Assembly: GCF_028640845.1 (NCBI RefSeq)
Contig: NC_080542.1
Span: forward strand, 18,131,783 to 18,195,782
Origin: Ahaetulla prasina
Lineage: Eukaryota; Chordata; Lepidosauria; Squamata; Colubridae
Length of the DNA: 64,000 nt
Reading direction: 5' to 3'
The notes under the pieces were generated by a model. That model was not told the DNA's origin, ran no database searches, and worked only from the letters and a program-made list of their open reading frames with translations. Positions 1 to 11,307 of this stretch are shown piece after piece (position 1 is the stretch's first letter; every line of letters starts with the position of its first letter). Position numbers and translations under genes: made by a program.

Positions 1-229
1 CAGTTAGAAAATGTTACTACTAACAGAGATACAAAAGTGGGTGGTAGGTATAAAAAGGTTGACCACTGCTGTCCTAAAAGGTCACATCCTCAGAATCTGG
101 GTGGGGGAGGGATGTAAATTTTGTCCTGTCTTTAGAATTTGGGTGGGGAGGGATGTATATTTTAATCTTATCGCTGGAGGTGAAGGTGTTTTGTTTCTGA
201 ATAAGCGGGGCCAGGATTTCTTAATGGGC

Positions 230-395
230 ATCTGCTGTAGGCTATTAATAAATACTTGGAGCTGCTTTCTGCCTCTAAAAACATGTTTCTCCATTTATCC
301 TTTGCGGAAGTATAATTATTCTACTTCTTTTAATATCTCCCAAAATATTTCATTCTCTGGGGGCAGGGAGGCTTCCCACATAAATTCAGCCAACA
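230..395. other. 3'-flank-like block shared with the second RNase gene
   Basis: The stretch around 258-372 (GCTGCTTTCTGCC, ACATGTTTCTCC, AAAATATTTCATTCT and a G-rich end) lines up in the same order with 28748-28862, which lies about 540 bases after the stop of the second RNase gene. An AATAAA lies just before it near 248. I infer a duplicated gene flank and possibly the 3' part of an RNase gene lying left of the window. Nothing coding is recognised in 1-560. The alignment was made by eye. Confidence 0.45.
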
Positions 396-560
396 ATGCC
401 TAATGCCTAACTACTTTATAGGTCAAGAAATATATTTTTCCTCTTTTCCAAAGAGTATTTTGATATTTACTTTTATTGATTTTTTCCCCTTTACTGCTTT
501 GATTAATATTTTTAATTGCTCCTTCTATTAGACATATTCTTGAAAATTGATGAATCTCTC

Positions 561-610
561 TATATAAAGGTGAAATACCACTCACGCATCATCACAAAAT
601 CTCCAGAACA
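561..610 (+). promoter_or_regulatory. Candidate TATA promoter and short first exon upstream of RNase gene 1
   Basis: A TATATAAAGG box at 561-570 is followed about 30 bases on by a possible start site, and a possible splice donor (ACA|GTAAAG) lies at 611. RNase A genes usually have a noncoding first exon and one coding exon, and the coding exon at 3485 starts with a splice acceptor, so an upstream exon must exist. This assignment is inference from motif and position only. Confidence 0.3.
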
Positions 611-1394
611 GTAAAGCCTATAAACTTGAAATTGAAACATGTATGTTCCTCTTGGCTTCTAGGTGCTTGCTAAGAAAGGATTTTTTGAAATGACCATCAA
701 ATTGTTAGTATTTCTTACATTATTATTAACACACTCTGATGCTAAGGAGTTAAATGTTCTCCTCCCCCTCCCCACCTGAAAAGAACTCTGTTCCAACTGC
801 CACTTGGGCGTGGGCGCGGCCAGTGCATGACTCATCCAGTTTGCAGGCTGGGAGTTTAGACATTTTACTCCTCACCTGAAAGGGAGAGAAAGGGATAAGA
901 TAGGAGAGGCCTCTGTGGGGCAAGCCTGAAGGAGAGAAGTGTATAGGAGAGGATCAATGGGGCCAGCCTGAGGGAGAGAAAGGGATAGGAGAGGCCGATA
1001 GTAACTACTTATTAACTGTCAAGATGTAAGTATCGATTTATCAAGCCCGATCATATAGTTTCGTAGTGGAGTACAAGTACCCAGCTAGTATTTTAAAAAG
1101 AAATCTTGTAAGACAAGCGGTTTTATGCAGCTTAATCTTAAAGGGTACAGAAAAGGGGACGAATGGTTAATAGAAAATCCTAACTCATGTCTTTTTTCTT
1201 TCTTTCAGTCTTTGGCCTATTTATTCTCTCTTCCCTTTCAACTTAGAGTTATTTGGATATAAAATTGTCAGCAGTGCATGAGCAAATAGTCCATGTAGCT
1301 CAACAAGATCAAAGTCAATAAAAATAAAAATGTTGTTAAACTGGTACTGCAGTAGTAGAGTAGTAAGGAAAATATCAACTCTGTTCTTTTTTAT
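611..1394. other. No gene seen; short imperfect tandem repeat
   Basis: No coding signal. Between about 875 and 993 there are three imperfect copies of an AGGGAGAGAAAGGGATA / GGAGAGGCC motif. The rest is AT-rich unassigned sequence. Confidence 0.4.
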
Positions 1395-2085
1395 ATAGGT
1401 AGTCCTTGGCCTATGATCACAATTGAGGCCAATATTTCTGTTGTTAAGTGAGGGAGTTGTTAAGTGAGGGAATTGTCTGGTGGCTCAACAGATTAAGCAG
1501 TCTGTTATTAACACAGCTGCTTGCAATTACTGCAAGTTCAAGTCCCACCAGGCCCAAGGTTGACTCAGCCTTCCATCCTTTATAAGGTAGGTAAAATGAG
1601 GACCCAGATTGTTGGGGGCAATAAAAAAAAGCTGACTTTGTATATAATATACAAATGGATGAAGACTATTGCTTAACACAATGTAAGCCACCCTGAGTCT
1701 TCAGAGAAGGGCGGGATATACATTCAAATTAAAAAAAATAAAAAGTGTTAATCCTCATTTTGCAACCTTTCTTGCCACATTTGTTAGGTATTAGGTGATT
1801 CACTGCAGTTAAGTTAGTTAAGTTAATTGTTAAGTTAGTAATGAATGTTGTTAAACGAATATAGCTTCCCCATTGACTTTGCTTGTCAAAAGATCGCAAA
1901 AGATGATCACATGACCCTAGGACACTGCAACCTTCATAAACATGAGTCAGTTGCCAAGCGTCTGAATTTTGATCACTTGGTTGAAGTGATGCTGCAATGG
2001 AAGTAAGTGTAAAAAATGGTCATAAGTCACTTTTTTCAGTGCCGTTGTAACTTTGAATTGTCACTAAAGTCAAGGGCTACCTGTA
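1395..2085. mobile_element. Mariner-like MITE (GTAGTCCTC family), split by a SINE
   Basis: The ends AGGTAGTCCTTGG (1395) and GGGCTACCTGTA (2085) are the diverged inverted ends of a roughly 380-base family found about ten times here. The copy is broken at 1467/1745 by a SINE, so the SINE is younger. Family ends CAGGTAGTCCTC...GAGGACTACCTG flanked by TA fit a Tc1/mariner (pogo/Tigger-like) nonautonomous element. Confidence 0.65.
1468..1743 (+). mobile_element. tRNA-derived SINE with LINE-like tail
   Basis: It starts with a tRNA-like A-box region (GGTGGCTCAACAG) and a degenerate B box (TTCAAGTCCC). The middle block matches the other SINEs of this window (GGACCCAGATTGTTGGGGGC). It ends with GGGCGGGATATACATTC and an A-rich tail, similar to the 3' end of the L2-like LINEs here. 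Inserted in the MITE 1395-2085. Confidence 0.65.
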
Positions 2086-2100
2086 ATTGGTTGTAATTTG

Positions 2101-2293
2101 GAAATCCAGCAAGTTCTGACAGGATCTGGAGAGCTGGCAGTGGAAATTTTGAGTAGTTTGGAGAACCAGCAAATACCACCTCTGGCTGGCCAGAGTGGGG
2201 AGGGAATGGGGATTTTGCAGTATCCTTCCCCTGCCACGCCCACAAAGCCACACTCACAGAACCGGTAGTAAAAAAATTTGGATTTCGCCACTG
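2101..2293. mobile_element. hAT-like MITE, family H1
   Basis: Same family as 11464-11726, 25129-25318, 26177-26429 and 31073-31308, recognised by GGTTCTGACAGGTTCTGGAG-type ends, the CTGGCTGGCC core and GGATTTC.CCACTG end. The left terminal bases are eroded; AATTTGG flanks both sides. Confidence 0.55.
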
Positions 2294-2489
2294 AATTTGG
2301 GGCATTGGTTTTGCTTTTGCCATGGACCATTCTAGGAAAAAAATATACTCCACTGAATTGACTATTCATTTCCTTCCTAGAACCTATTCTCTTGTAACAA
2401 TCTAAGACGAAGGATATCAGAGCAGCTCAGCCAGTGCCTGGAGAACAAGGCAGTGGTTTGCATCCAGCCACTTAGGAATAGCCAACATT

Positions 2490-2502
2490 TATCTAAAGCC
2501 CT

Positions 2503-2538
<36 letters not shown>

Positions 2539-2983
2539 CCAAAAAGTTTTTATTGGTCAAAAAAGGTTTATACAAATACATATCAGGTATGGTAAATTTT
2601 CATTTTTCTTATACAAGATAAGAATTTTACTCAAAATTTTAAACACATACAACAGCCATATGGCAAGCAGGTGATACGAAGTAGCTAAGTTTATCAATCT
2701 TACATACGCAATAAAGAAGGGTCAAGAATAATCAGAATATCATACAAAGGAGAATAAGGAAAACCAACACAATACCAAATATCATTGTCACTTCCTAGTT
2801 TTGGATCTCAGAACTCTGGGTTCAGCCTGACCCAACTCCAGGGCCGCAACAGCGGCAGCCGCCTCCTCCCCATGGTCTATAACCTCCCCTTCTTCAACTC
2901 CTGGGTCATCTAATTCCAGGAGGGCTTTGTGTTCCTCCACGTAGGCCGCAGCCTCCGCAATTGTACTATCTAAAGCCCTTCTT
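2490..2983 (-). mobile_element. 5'-truncated HAL1-like (L1 ORF1-only) element
   Basis: Minus-strand insertion with a poly(A) tail (poly-T at 2507-2536) and an exact 17-base target duplication TATCTAAAGCCCTTCTT at 2490-2506 and 2967-2983. The body (2507-2966) is closely similar to the 3' part of the 41607-43405 element, including the acidic and alanine-rich C-terminal coding stretch ending RSKTRK. Truncated inside ORF1 and inserted by L1-type target-primed reverse transcription. Confidence 0.75.
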
Positions 2984-3070
2984 GTCATTTTAGACCTCTT
3001 CAGAAATTCTGGAAGTCCAAAACCATCTCGGTTTCTGCCAATGGATAGTTTGGGGTGCAAATCTCACCCC

Positions 3071-3455
3071 GTTATCTATGGAGATTCTCAGTCATCTAGC
3101 TCATGGTTGTCCCAAAGGCAACTGGATTTTCTGGTGTGAAATTAATCTGTCTCATTCTTTCATTGAGAAGTTGGAGTTGCGCTTTCTGCAAGAAGTTCTC
3201 TGCCCTGTGTCACTTCACTGTTGAGCCCAGGCTGTTGGAGATGAGTCTATGCTCTCTGCATCTCAAATTGAAGCTCAAATGGTTCCTGTAGTCAGCAAAT
3301 TTTCTGGAAATCCGTTCATGCTCCGGCACCATTTGAAAGGGTGTTTTCATCCCAAAGTGCATAGCTAAATGTCTATGGAGATTCTCAGTCATCCAGGTCA
3401 TGGTTGTCCCAAAGGTTCTTTTTTCAAGAGGCAACTAGAAAACCTCGATATCAAT
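3071..3455 (-). repeat. Penelope-like terminal fragments in direct repeat
   Basis: A roughly 45-base motif (TATGGAGATTCTCAGTCATC ... GTTGTCCCAAAGG) occurs at about 3074-3118 and again at about 3372-3416. The second copy runs on into TTCTTTTTTCAAGAGGCAAC, the same tail seen on the minus strand at 12938-12965 and, inverted, at 26475-26520 beside a hammerhead-like foldback. I infer remnants of a Penelope-like element whose last copy ends about 30 bases before the RNase splice acceptor. Confidence 0.4.
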
Positions 3456-3498
3456 TCTGTGATTTGTATTCTTTTCTCTTTTAGGTCTAGTTGACGCC

Positions 3499-3942
3499 AT
3501 GCCTCGGATGTTGGCCTATTTGGTGTTGGTACTCTTTGTGTCATTGCTGCTGGGATCCTTGCCAACTCTTGCCCAGAGAGAAACTCGTCATGGCAAATTC
3601 CACCGGCAGCATGTTGCCGCAAAATCTAATAACGGAATGGATGCCCGGGTGTATTGCAACCTGATGATGCAACGAAGAGGAATGACGAACATCAAGTGTA
3701 AACCTTCCAACACCTTCATCCATGGCGAAGCCACAGCAGTGGATGCCATCTGCAACAATGGGGGGACTTTCTCAAGTGATAATTACTATGATAGCAATAG
3801 CGTCTTTGAGCTCACCGTTTGCCGTTTGACAGGGGGAGGAACCACTCCTCCCAACTGTAACTACCGAGGTAGGGTTAGCACCCAGCAGATCCGAATTGCC
3901 TGCGTAAATGGCCTGCCGGTGCATTTCAAACAAGCTCTTTAG
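3499..3942 (+). CDS. RNase A superfamily secreted ribonuclease, gene 1
   Basis: A 147-residue secreted ribonuclease of the pancreatic RNase (RNase A) family, which cleaves RNA after pyrimidines; family members act in digestion, host defence or vessel growth. Residues 1-25 are a hydrophobic signal peptide ending at TLA|QR, leaving a glutamine N-terminus. The triad is present: His38 in KFHRQH (His12 of RNase A), Lys68 in the signature CKPSNTF (Lys41) and His142 in PVHF (His119). Six cysteines (53, 67, 85, 108, 120, 135) give the three conserved disulfides and lack the fourth pair of RNase A, as in angiogenin and known reptile RNases. A splice acceptor (CTCTTTTAG) at 3484 precedes the ATG by 14 bases, so the coding region is one exon with an upstream noncoding exon, the usual family layout. 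The exact subfamily cannot be assigned. Confidence 0.92.
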   Translation: MPRMLAYLVLVLFVSLLLGSLPTLAQRETRHGKFHRQHVAAKSNNGMDARVYCNLMMQRRGMTNIKCKPSNTFIHGEATAVDAICNNGGTFSSDNYYDSNSVFELTVCRLTGGGTTPPNCNYRGRVSTQQIRIACVNGLPVHFKQAL

Positions 3943-4555
3943 AAATGTCAACAGCCATAGTTGGCTAGTTAGGGATTATATATCTTCAGCTGCTTTAGAA
4001 GCCAAGAGGTTTTCTTATTTTTACTGCAATGGTATATTTCAGTTACAATTTGCTCTTTGTTTCTCTCTCTCATTTCTTTCTACCTGCCTCCCCCTCTTCT
4101 TTCAGACTTCCTCTCCAACTGTTTTAGACAAGCTGGGGATCTCCAAATAGATTGGGGCTGTGATTCCTCACGATTCCCAGTCAACATGGCTGACAGGGAC
4201 TCTGGGAGATGCAATGCAATTTTGGGGATCTGAGCTTTGGCAGGCCTTCATTTGGACACCATAACTGGACTTGCTGACCACAAGATGGCTGCAAAGTGAT
4301 ACAGAAAAATCTGCTGGGGAATTCTGGGTGTTGTAGTTTAGACATCTTAAAGTGGTCAGGTCTGAAAAATAGTCAGGTCTGAAGTTTTTGCTGAGGTCGA
4401 AATGACATTCAACCAAAATGTGGCAATAGAATATATTTAGATCTCTCTTTTTTGTTCTGTGCTGCCTTCTAGCGGCTCTGAATCAAAATGACTGTTGTAT
4501 CCATCACAATGTTGATACAGCTTCTCTAACCTCATACTTTCGGGGAGGGGGGTTT
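3943..4555. other. 3' flank of RNase gene 1, no gene seen
   Basis: This holds the 3' untranslated region of the RNase gene. No convincing AATAAA lies within 600 bases. At about 4140-4400 there is an old repeat-like stretch (GGAATTCTGGGTGTTGTAG) that I could not assign. Confidence 0.35.
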
Positions 4556-4692
4556 CAGTGGTGGGATTCAGCCAGTTCGCACCACTTCGGGAGAACCGGT
4601 TGTTAACTTTCTGAGCAGTTTGGCAAACTGGTTGTTGGAAGAAATCATTAGGGCAGAGAACCGGTTGTTAAATTACTTGAATCCTACCACTG
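4556..4692. mobile_element. hAT-like foldback MITE, family H2
   Basis: A 137-base element with inverted ends CAGTGGTGGGATTCA...TGAATCCTACCACTG. Its sister at 9854-9990 has the same length and an exact 8-base target duplication; here the duplication is degraded (GGGGGTTT/GTTTTTTT). Confidence 0.7.
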
Positions 4693-5862
4693 GTTTTTTT
4701 GCCTTCTGAGGAAAACCGAGGCTAATAATTCTGCACAGAAAACAGGATATTGGAATACTTAGCAGCCACCCAAACTAGCATTCTTCAGCTATGTGACTTA
4801 AATATCACGACTTCTTGCGTGACATGTGAGAAGTTATGATATTTAAAGTGCTACATGCCCAAATTATAGGGTAAGAGTTTTTGCCATAGGCATCTTTCAT
4901 TTTAAAATAGACCACTTGCTTTCCTTCCTGGGGAAATGTGTTTTGAAGCATAATGCTGGTCTGTGATCATAATAAAAATTGAAGCATAATTTTAGGTACC
5001 CGGAGAAACAGAGGTGCTCTGAAATGTTTTTATAAATATAAAAAGGACAAATTCAATTAGAATTAATTTTACTTTAATTCAATTAAAATATATAAAGTAA
5101 ATAAAAATTAATTAAATATTTTAAAATTTCAAATTAAATGAAAATTTAAGGTAGCTTTCTTTCAAAAAAATAATTTTCTGAAAGAAAGAAATACTTTTTT
5201 AAAAAAGAGAATTGAATTTCTGAGCCATTTCTTGTTCAGATTGATTCCTGATCACCTGAAAGGTTCTATAAGCTAATAAGTCCTGGGTGTTTTCAACCCC
5301 ATTATGAAATGTTTGATGGGAAATCAAGAATGAAACTGTATGTTATTATTTCTGGGATTGATGAAAAGTGGAAAATATCAATTTATAGCTTATTCCTGAA
5401 TCTTTTTCTTCTAGCAGCTTTATGCAATAAAGTCTTTGTTTACATACAGAATGGCATCCTGTTATGACTACTACAATTACTGTTGTTATTTGGAAATTTA
5501 TATCTTTTTTTATCTGCTTTTTCATTATTTGCCAATTCCAAAAGTTGTGAAAATGCCTGTTGTTTTGGTCTACAAACATGTCACCCAATAACAACGTTGT
5601 TAGCTTAATGAGTTTAGATATTCTCTTTGAATGACTTAAGACACTTATTCACTACAATTCCCATAATGATACCCTTTCCTTTAGGGAAAAATACCTCAGA
5701 TTCAGACTTCAGAAATGAGCTGAAAATCTGCAAAGAAGTCAATGGGGAAACCATTAAATTATTTAAAAGTAGGGCTACAGATCTGACCTGCAAAAATATG
5801 ACCTGCCACTAGAGGGCATCACTATTTTAAAAATCCTTGTAAACCAGCATGGAAATCAGATA
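4693..5862. other. Intergenic, no gene or named repeat seen
   Basis: AT-rich sequence with an inverted poly-A/T stretch near 5030-5200. No open frame with family resemblance and no clear element ends. Confidence 0.35.
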
Positions 5863-8602
5863 TAGGGAGTCCTCGACTTACAAAAGTTCGCTTAGTGACT
5901 GTTCAGAATTACAACGGCAGTGAAAAAAGCGACTTAGCCCCATTTTTCACACTTGCAGCATCCCCATGGTCATGTGATTTACATGACAACTGATTCACAT
6001 GACCTCATCTTCTGCAACAATCCAAACTCAATTTACGGACTACAAATTAAAGAACCTTTTTCAAACAGTGACCACTGCATGATTGATTTTCGTCTCAATA
6101 TACGTCCATACTTAAATCGTCATAACAACAGAACTCCCAACTACAACTTCAAAAAAGCCAATTACGACCTTATAAACAACGATCTTTCATTTCTGAACTG
6201 GCAAAATCTGTTTGCAACCTGCATAACCGCTGATGACCTCTATAGAGTCTTCCTACTCGAAATCAATAGAGTCATTAAATTATATGTACCACGAATGACT
6301 ACCATGTCCAAGAAAAACAAACTACCCATATCAATAAAAAAGCTTCAATCAAAAAAAAATCCCTCTGGAAAAGAAACAAAAAAGGCTATGTTACAAATTT
6401 CAAAAACCGCTACAGAAACATATGCAACCAAATAAAAACTGAATGCACAAATTACCACACCAAGCAAGAAGAGAACCTTCTACGCACAAATTCCAATCGT
6501 GCCTTTTATAATTTTGTCAACAATAAACTTAAAGATTCAAGATCCATCCCACCACTAAAAGATTCTAACAACAAAGAATGCAATGACGAAACAGTCAAAG
6601 CAAACCTCTTCAACATTTTCTTTGGCTCAGTTTTTGTTAACTCCGATAACACATACCCAACATTCCACAAACGAACCAGCAATGACTATGATGATTTAAC
6701 TCATATAGATTTCACAGAAGACAACGTTGGTAAAGCTCTACACAACTTAAAACCATCGCTTTCTATTGGACCTGATGGACTTTGTGCATATTTCTTAAAA
6801 AAACTTTCCATTAATATAGCCGAACCCCTAAGTATTATCTTTGATAAAGCTTTCACTACCAGTTCTCTTCCCAAACTTTGGTCACTAGCCACAGTCATCC
6901 CCATCTTCAAAAAAGGAGACCCCAGCTTAGTCGAAAACTACAGACCGATCTCCCTTTGCTGCGTCACCTGCAAAGTCATGGAATCTATCATCAACCAATC
7001 CATTACCTCACACTTAGAAACTAACAACCTACTCTCCAACAAACAATTTGGTTTCAGGAAAAAGCTATCATGCAACTTACAACTTCTCCACTGCAAAAAC
7101 ATATGGACTTCAAATCTAGATCAAGGCAAATCAATAGATGCAATCTACATAGACTTCTGCAAAGCTTTTGACTCAGTAGTACATGATAAACTTCTCCTTA
7201 AACTAACATCCTATGGCATCTCAGGACCCCTCCACAAATGGATATCTGCTTTTCTGTCTAACAGACAACAAGTGGTCAAAATTGGCAATGCTTTATCAAA
7301 TCCTGTTCCTGTCAAGAGTGGCGTTCCTCAAGGCAGCGTCCTTGGACCAACACTCTTTATACTATACATTAATGATCTTTGTGACCATATCTCAAGTAAT
7401 TGTGTTCTCTTTGCTGACGATGTCAAACTATTTAACACCACAGACAACACTTCTATCATTCAAAACGACCTTGACCATCTAACCGCTTGGTCTAAAAATT
7501 GGCAGCTCCAAATTTCAACCAGCAAATGCTCAGTCTTACATATAGGAAAAAAGAACCCAAAAACTAAGTACATACTAGATGGACATTACCTTACAGACGA
7601 CCCCCATCCCGTTAAAGACCTTGGAGTTTTCATGTCAAATGATCTAAGTGCCAAAGCCCACTGCAACTACATAGCAAAAAAAGCTCTAAGAGTTGTAAAC
7701 CTAATTTTGCGTAGCTTCTTTTTCAAAAACACCACACTACTAACCAGAGCATATAAAACATTTGCTAGACCAATTCTAGAATACAGCTCACCTGTTTGGA
7801 ACCCTCACCACATCTCTGACATCAATACAATTGAACGTGTCCAGAAATATTTTACAAGAAGAGTTCTCCATTCCTCTGAAAACAACAAAATACCTTATCC
7901 CACCAGACTTGAAATCCTAGGCTTAGAAAACTTGGAACTCCGTCGCCTTCGACAAGACCTAAGTTTAACTCACAGAATCATCTATTGTAATGTCCTTCCT
8001 GTCAAAGACTACTTCAGCTTTAATTGCAATAATACAAGAGCAACCAATAGATTTAAACTTAATGTAAACCGCTTTAATCTAGATTGCAGAAAATATGACT
8101 TCTGTAACAGAATCATCAGTGCTTGGAATACTTTACCTGACTCTGTGGTCTCTTCCCATAATCCTAAAAGCTTTAACCAAAAACTTTCTACTATTGACCT
8201 CACCCCATTCCTAAGAGGACCATAAGGGGCGTGCATAAGCGCACAAACGTGCCTACCGTTCCTGTCCTATTGTTTTTCTTTTCTTCTTCCTATATATGTT
8301 TACATGGTTATATACTATATAATCTTTTTGTATGATGTTGTGACAAAAATAAAAAAATAAAAAAATAAAAAAATAAGTATCCCAGAGTCATGTGATCCCC
8401 TTTTGTGACCTTCTGACAAGCAAAATCAGTGGGGAAGCCAGATTCACTTAACAATGGTTTTTCTAATTTAACAACTGCAGTGATTCACTTAAGAAATGTG
8501 ATGACAAAAATCACAAAATTGGACAAACTCACTTAACAAATGTTTCTCTTAGCAACATAAATTTTGGACTCAGTTGTGGTCATAATTCGAGGACCACCTG
8601 TA
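5863..8602. mobile_element. Mariner-like MITE split by a LINE
   Basis: Left part 5863-5998 (GGGAGTCCTCGACTTA end) and right part 8373-8602 (ending AGGACCACCTGTA) together make one copy of the GTAGTCCTC MITE. They are separated by a 5'-truncated LINE, which is therefore the younger insertion. Confidence 0.7.
5999..8372 (+). mobile_element. 5'-truncated CR1-like LINE with endonuclease remnant and reverse transcriptase
   Basis: The coding stretch starts near the C-terminus of the apurinic-like endonuclease (SDHCMIDF motif, about 6063-6090) and continues through reverse transcriptase. A first frame stops at 6435. The main open frame 6978-8225 (415 codons) carries [22 protein letters not shown] and the catalytic FADD box near 7415. 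The 3' region (AAGGGGCGTGCATAAGC) ends in an (AAAAATA)n tail. The truncated endonuclease and broken frame make this copy non-autonomous. The clade is Jockey/CR1-like; I cannot name the family. The 3' end at 20964-21404 is nearly identical. Confidence 0.8.
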
Positions 8603-8674
8603 TTCACTTAACATCTACACAGGTTAACCCCGAGAATGCCTGGAGAAAGGAATGGTACCTTCTTCTGGCCTTTT

Positions 8675-8928
8675 ACCTGTTTCTCTGAAAATAAGACATC
8701 CCCTGATAATAAGTCCAATCGGACTTTTGAATGCATACGCTAAGATAAGCCTTGCCTCGAAAATAAGCCCTCCCCAAAATATTTAAAGGAAGAGCTGGAA
8801 ATCAGGTAAGATGACAAGAGGAGCCCCATCTTGCTCAATAATAAGACCTCCCCAAAAATAAGCCCGTGCACTTATTTCAGAATTCAAAAAAATGTAAAAC
8901 AGGGTCTTATTTTCGGGGAAACATGGTA
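8675..8928. mobile_element. Terminal-inverted-repeat element, AAAATAAGAC family
   Basis: Ends ACCTGTTTCTCTGAAAATAAGAC and GTCTTATTTTCGGGGAAACATGGTA are inverted copies. Relatives lie at 23189-23289 and 26896-27434. A nonautonomous DNA transposon is inferred; no transposase is present. Confidence 0.6.
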
Positions 8929-8983
8929 GTGATGCTTCTGCCAAGCACCTGGTTTTAACCTGCCTTGCTCTGTCTGGTCGAAA

Positions 8984-9116
8984 TTGAACAGAATTAAGTG
9001 TGAGACTGGAAGAAATGCCTCTGTCCTGTATCAGTGGGGATGGAAAGAATCCCCTTGTTGCAACTGTGATGCTGATATGCAAACTGTTAAACATATTGTA
9101 CAAGATTGCCTACCAC
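8984..9116 (+). pseudogene. Possible LINE C-terminal fragment
   Basis: Codons from 8984 encode a short stretch with cysteines and histidine spaced as C-x(2)-C...H-x(4)-C (CCNCDADMQTVKHIVQDC), reminiscent of the Cys/His tail of some LINE polyproteins. It is too short to assign and has no start or 3' end of its own. Confidence 0.35.
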
Positions 9117-9133
9117 ATGGAGTCTCTGATTCT

Positions 9134-9358
9134 TCTAGAACACGGCTGTCAAAGTTGTGGGTCGTGGGCCAGATGCGTCATGCACTGGCCACGCCCACAC
9201 CTGATTTAGCGAAGGAGGGGAAAGATGCAATATGTCATGTGACAACGACGTGACAATGCGAGTTTGACACCCCTGCTCTAGGCCAGCTTTGCTGGATGAG
9301 GAACTCTGGGAATTGAAGTCTATAAGTCTTAAAGTTGCCAAGGTTGGAGACCCCTGCT
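9134..9358. mobile_element. Two hAT-like elements joined at one site
   Basis: The first piece (about 9142-9275) has ends CACGGCTGTCAAA and TTTGACACCCCTG. The second (about 9282-9358) is the right half of the family at 26696-26830, ending GGTTGGAGACCCCTG. The flanks TTCTAGAA (left), CTCTAGGC (middle) and CTCTAGAA (right) suggest both used the same target region. Confidence 0.5.
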
Positions 9359-9723
9359 CTAGAAGGTCTGCAAGAAAGCAACTGCCAGAGGCGATCACCT
9401 GGATAGCTGAATTGGGCATCCAGTTATGAGGCCACTGCTGTATTCACGTAGAAGTTCTGTATATAATTATGAGGATTGTCTATAGATGTTTACTTTTATC
9501 ATGTTCTCATTATAAGTTAAATAAGAGGACACCCCACTTCCATTACTATCTTCTGCCATCTGGTGGAGCTTGGGAACATTGCAGTCCAGTTATGTAGCCT
9601 TAATGCAAGAGTGTAGTGTGGAGAATCCCAGTAAGGTTCATAGTACAACATAACACAAATTAAAAAAAACAGAGTTGCTTACCTTAAACCAAGAGGAGAT
9701 GAATATTAATGACTATTTTTGAA

Positions 9724-10110
9724 TAGCAATAGCACTTAGACTTATATACCCCTTCACAGTGCTTTTACAGCCCTCTCTAAGTGGTTTACAGAGTAAATCA
9801 CTCTGCCCCCAACAATCTGGGTCCTCATTTTACGCACCTTGGAAGGATGGATGCAGTGATGGGATTCAGCCAGTTCGCACCACTTCGGGAGAACCGGTTG
9901 TTAACTTTCTGAGCAGTTTGGCAAACTGGTTGTTGGAATAAATCATTAGGCCAGAGAACCGGTTGTTAAATTACTTGAATCCCATCACTGGATGGATGGC
10001 TGAGTCAACCTTGAGCCTGGTGGGACTTGAACTACCAAATCGCGGGCAGACAGCAGTCAGCAGAAGTAAACTTCAGTATTGCACTCTAAGCACTGCACTA
10101 CCGTGCCGAC
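9724..10110 (-). mobile_element. tRNA-derived SINE, family S1, split by a hAT MITE
   Basis: The minus-strand SINE starts at its 3' end with AGCAATAGCACTTAGACTTATATACC and contains GGGTCCTCATTTTACGC. It resumes after the hAT insertion with GGCTGAGTCAACCTTGAGCC and the tRNA-like B-box region. Same family as 22424, 44203, 58204 and 62919. Confidence 0.7.
9854..9990. mobile_element. hAT-like foldback MITE, family H2, exact 8-bp TSD
   Basis: A 137-base element, CAGTGATGGGATTCA...TGAATCCCATCACTG, flanked by GATGGATG on both sides (9846-9853 and 9991-9998). An 8-base duplication is the hAT hallmark. It sits inside the S1 SINE, so it is younger than that SINE. Confidence 0.85.
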
Positions 10111-10429
10111 GGAATAAGTAACATGCGAATCCCATCCAAGTTGCTTTCCACGATGGACTGAGCCTACATAATGTGTTTGTGTATATGCACACACACGTTT
10201 GTATGTAAAAGAAAAAGCTAATTGTCCTACCATGGCATAAACATCCACTGCAGGGAAGGATAAAAAAAAAAGACAAGATGCTGATGAAGCTTCAAAATGC
10301 ATTTTACATTGCTCACAAAAAGCAGAGTTTTGATCATGTAAGTACAAATCTTAATACTGTAGGTTCCATCTTATTATAGTTGATCACCTCCTCCCATCCC
10401 AGAGATGTCCTAAACAAATATTTTTAGAA

Positions 10430-11307
10430 CAGAACAGAACAGAACAGAACAGAACAGAACAGAATAGAATAATTATGAATGATTGGCAAACCATACACAG
10501 GTGCAGTAAGTTAAAATACTCTCTATGGTACAGCGGTAGAAGATCACCAGCAGTTTTTCATTCAATTGTTGTTTCCTGAGAAGTCTCAGGTAGTAGAATC
10601 TCTGCTGGGCCCTTTTGTCCAGTGCTGCAATGTGAGCACCCCAGGTCAGGTCTTCTTTTATGATAACACCCAGAAACTTAAAATTGGCCACTTGCTCCAC
10701 TAGGTCTTCATTGATAAGCAAGGGCTGGATGTCTGATCTATTCTTTCATTCATTCAGTCCACTAAAAGTCCACTCCTTGGTCTTATTGGTGTTAAGGACC
10801 AGGTTACTATCTCCACACCTCAAAAGCAACCGGTCCACCTCATCTCGATAGGCAGACTCATCCCCCATGGAGATGAGTCCCAACACTGTTGTATCATCTG
10901 TAAATTTAGTAGGGTGAGTGGGAATGTAGTCATGTACATAAAGAGTATAGAGTAAGGGACTCAACACACAACCCTGTGGTGTACCAGTGTTAAGAATAAG
11001 GGCTGAGGAGATAGGATTACCTAATCTGATCCTCTGAGGGAGGCCAGACAGGAAATCCATGATCCAAAGGCAGATTGAATAAGAAAGCCCAAGATACATA
11101 AGTTTAGACACTAGTCTATGTGGAAGTATTGTGTTAAATGCAGAACTAAAATCTACAAAAAGCATCCTCCCATAGCTCCCCCCCACTCCCATTGTTCCAA
11201 ATGAGTCAGAGAAGTGTGAAGAGTGATGGCTATAGCATCCTCTATAGATCTATTTCTTCTGTATGCAAACTGGTGTTTATCAAATTTATGCAGAAGACCA
11301 GAAATGA
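10430..11307 (-). mobile_element. L3/CR1-type LINE fragment with pentamer tail
   Basis: Read on the minus strand it encodes reverse transcriptase pieces: [33 protein letters not shown] and FTDDTTVLG (a changed YADD box) near 10890-11165, then a C-terminal part from 10721 to 10473. A frameshift near 10735 separates them. The 3' end runs into an (AGAAC)n pentamer array at 10430-10472. Same family as 33312-37032. Confidence 0.75.

Noticed and set aside
2788..3060. 90-codon acidic alanine-rich frame on the minus strand considered as a gene
   Set aside because: It is the C-terminal part of a HAL1-like element bounded by a target duplication and poly(A).
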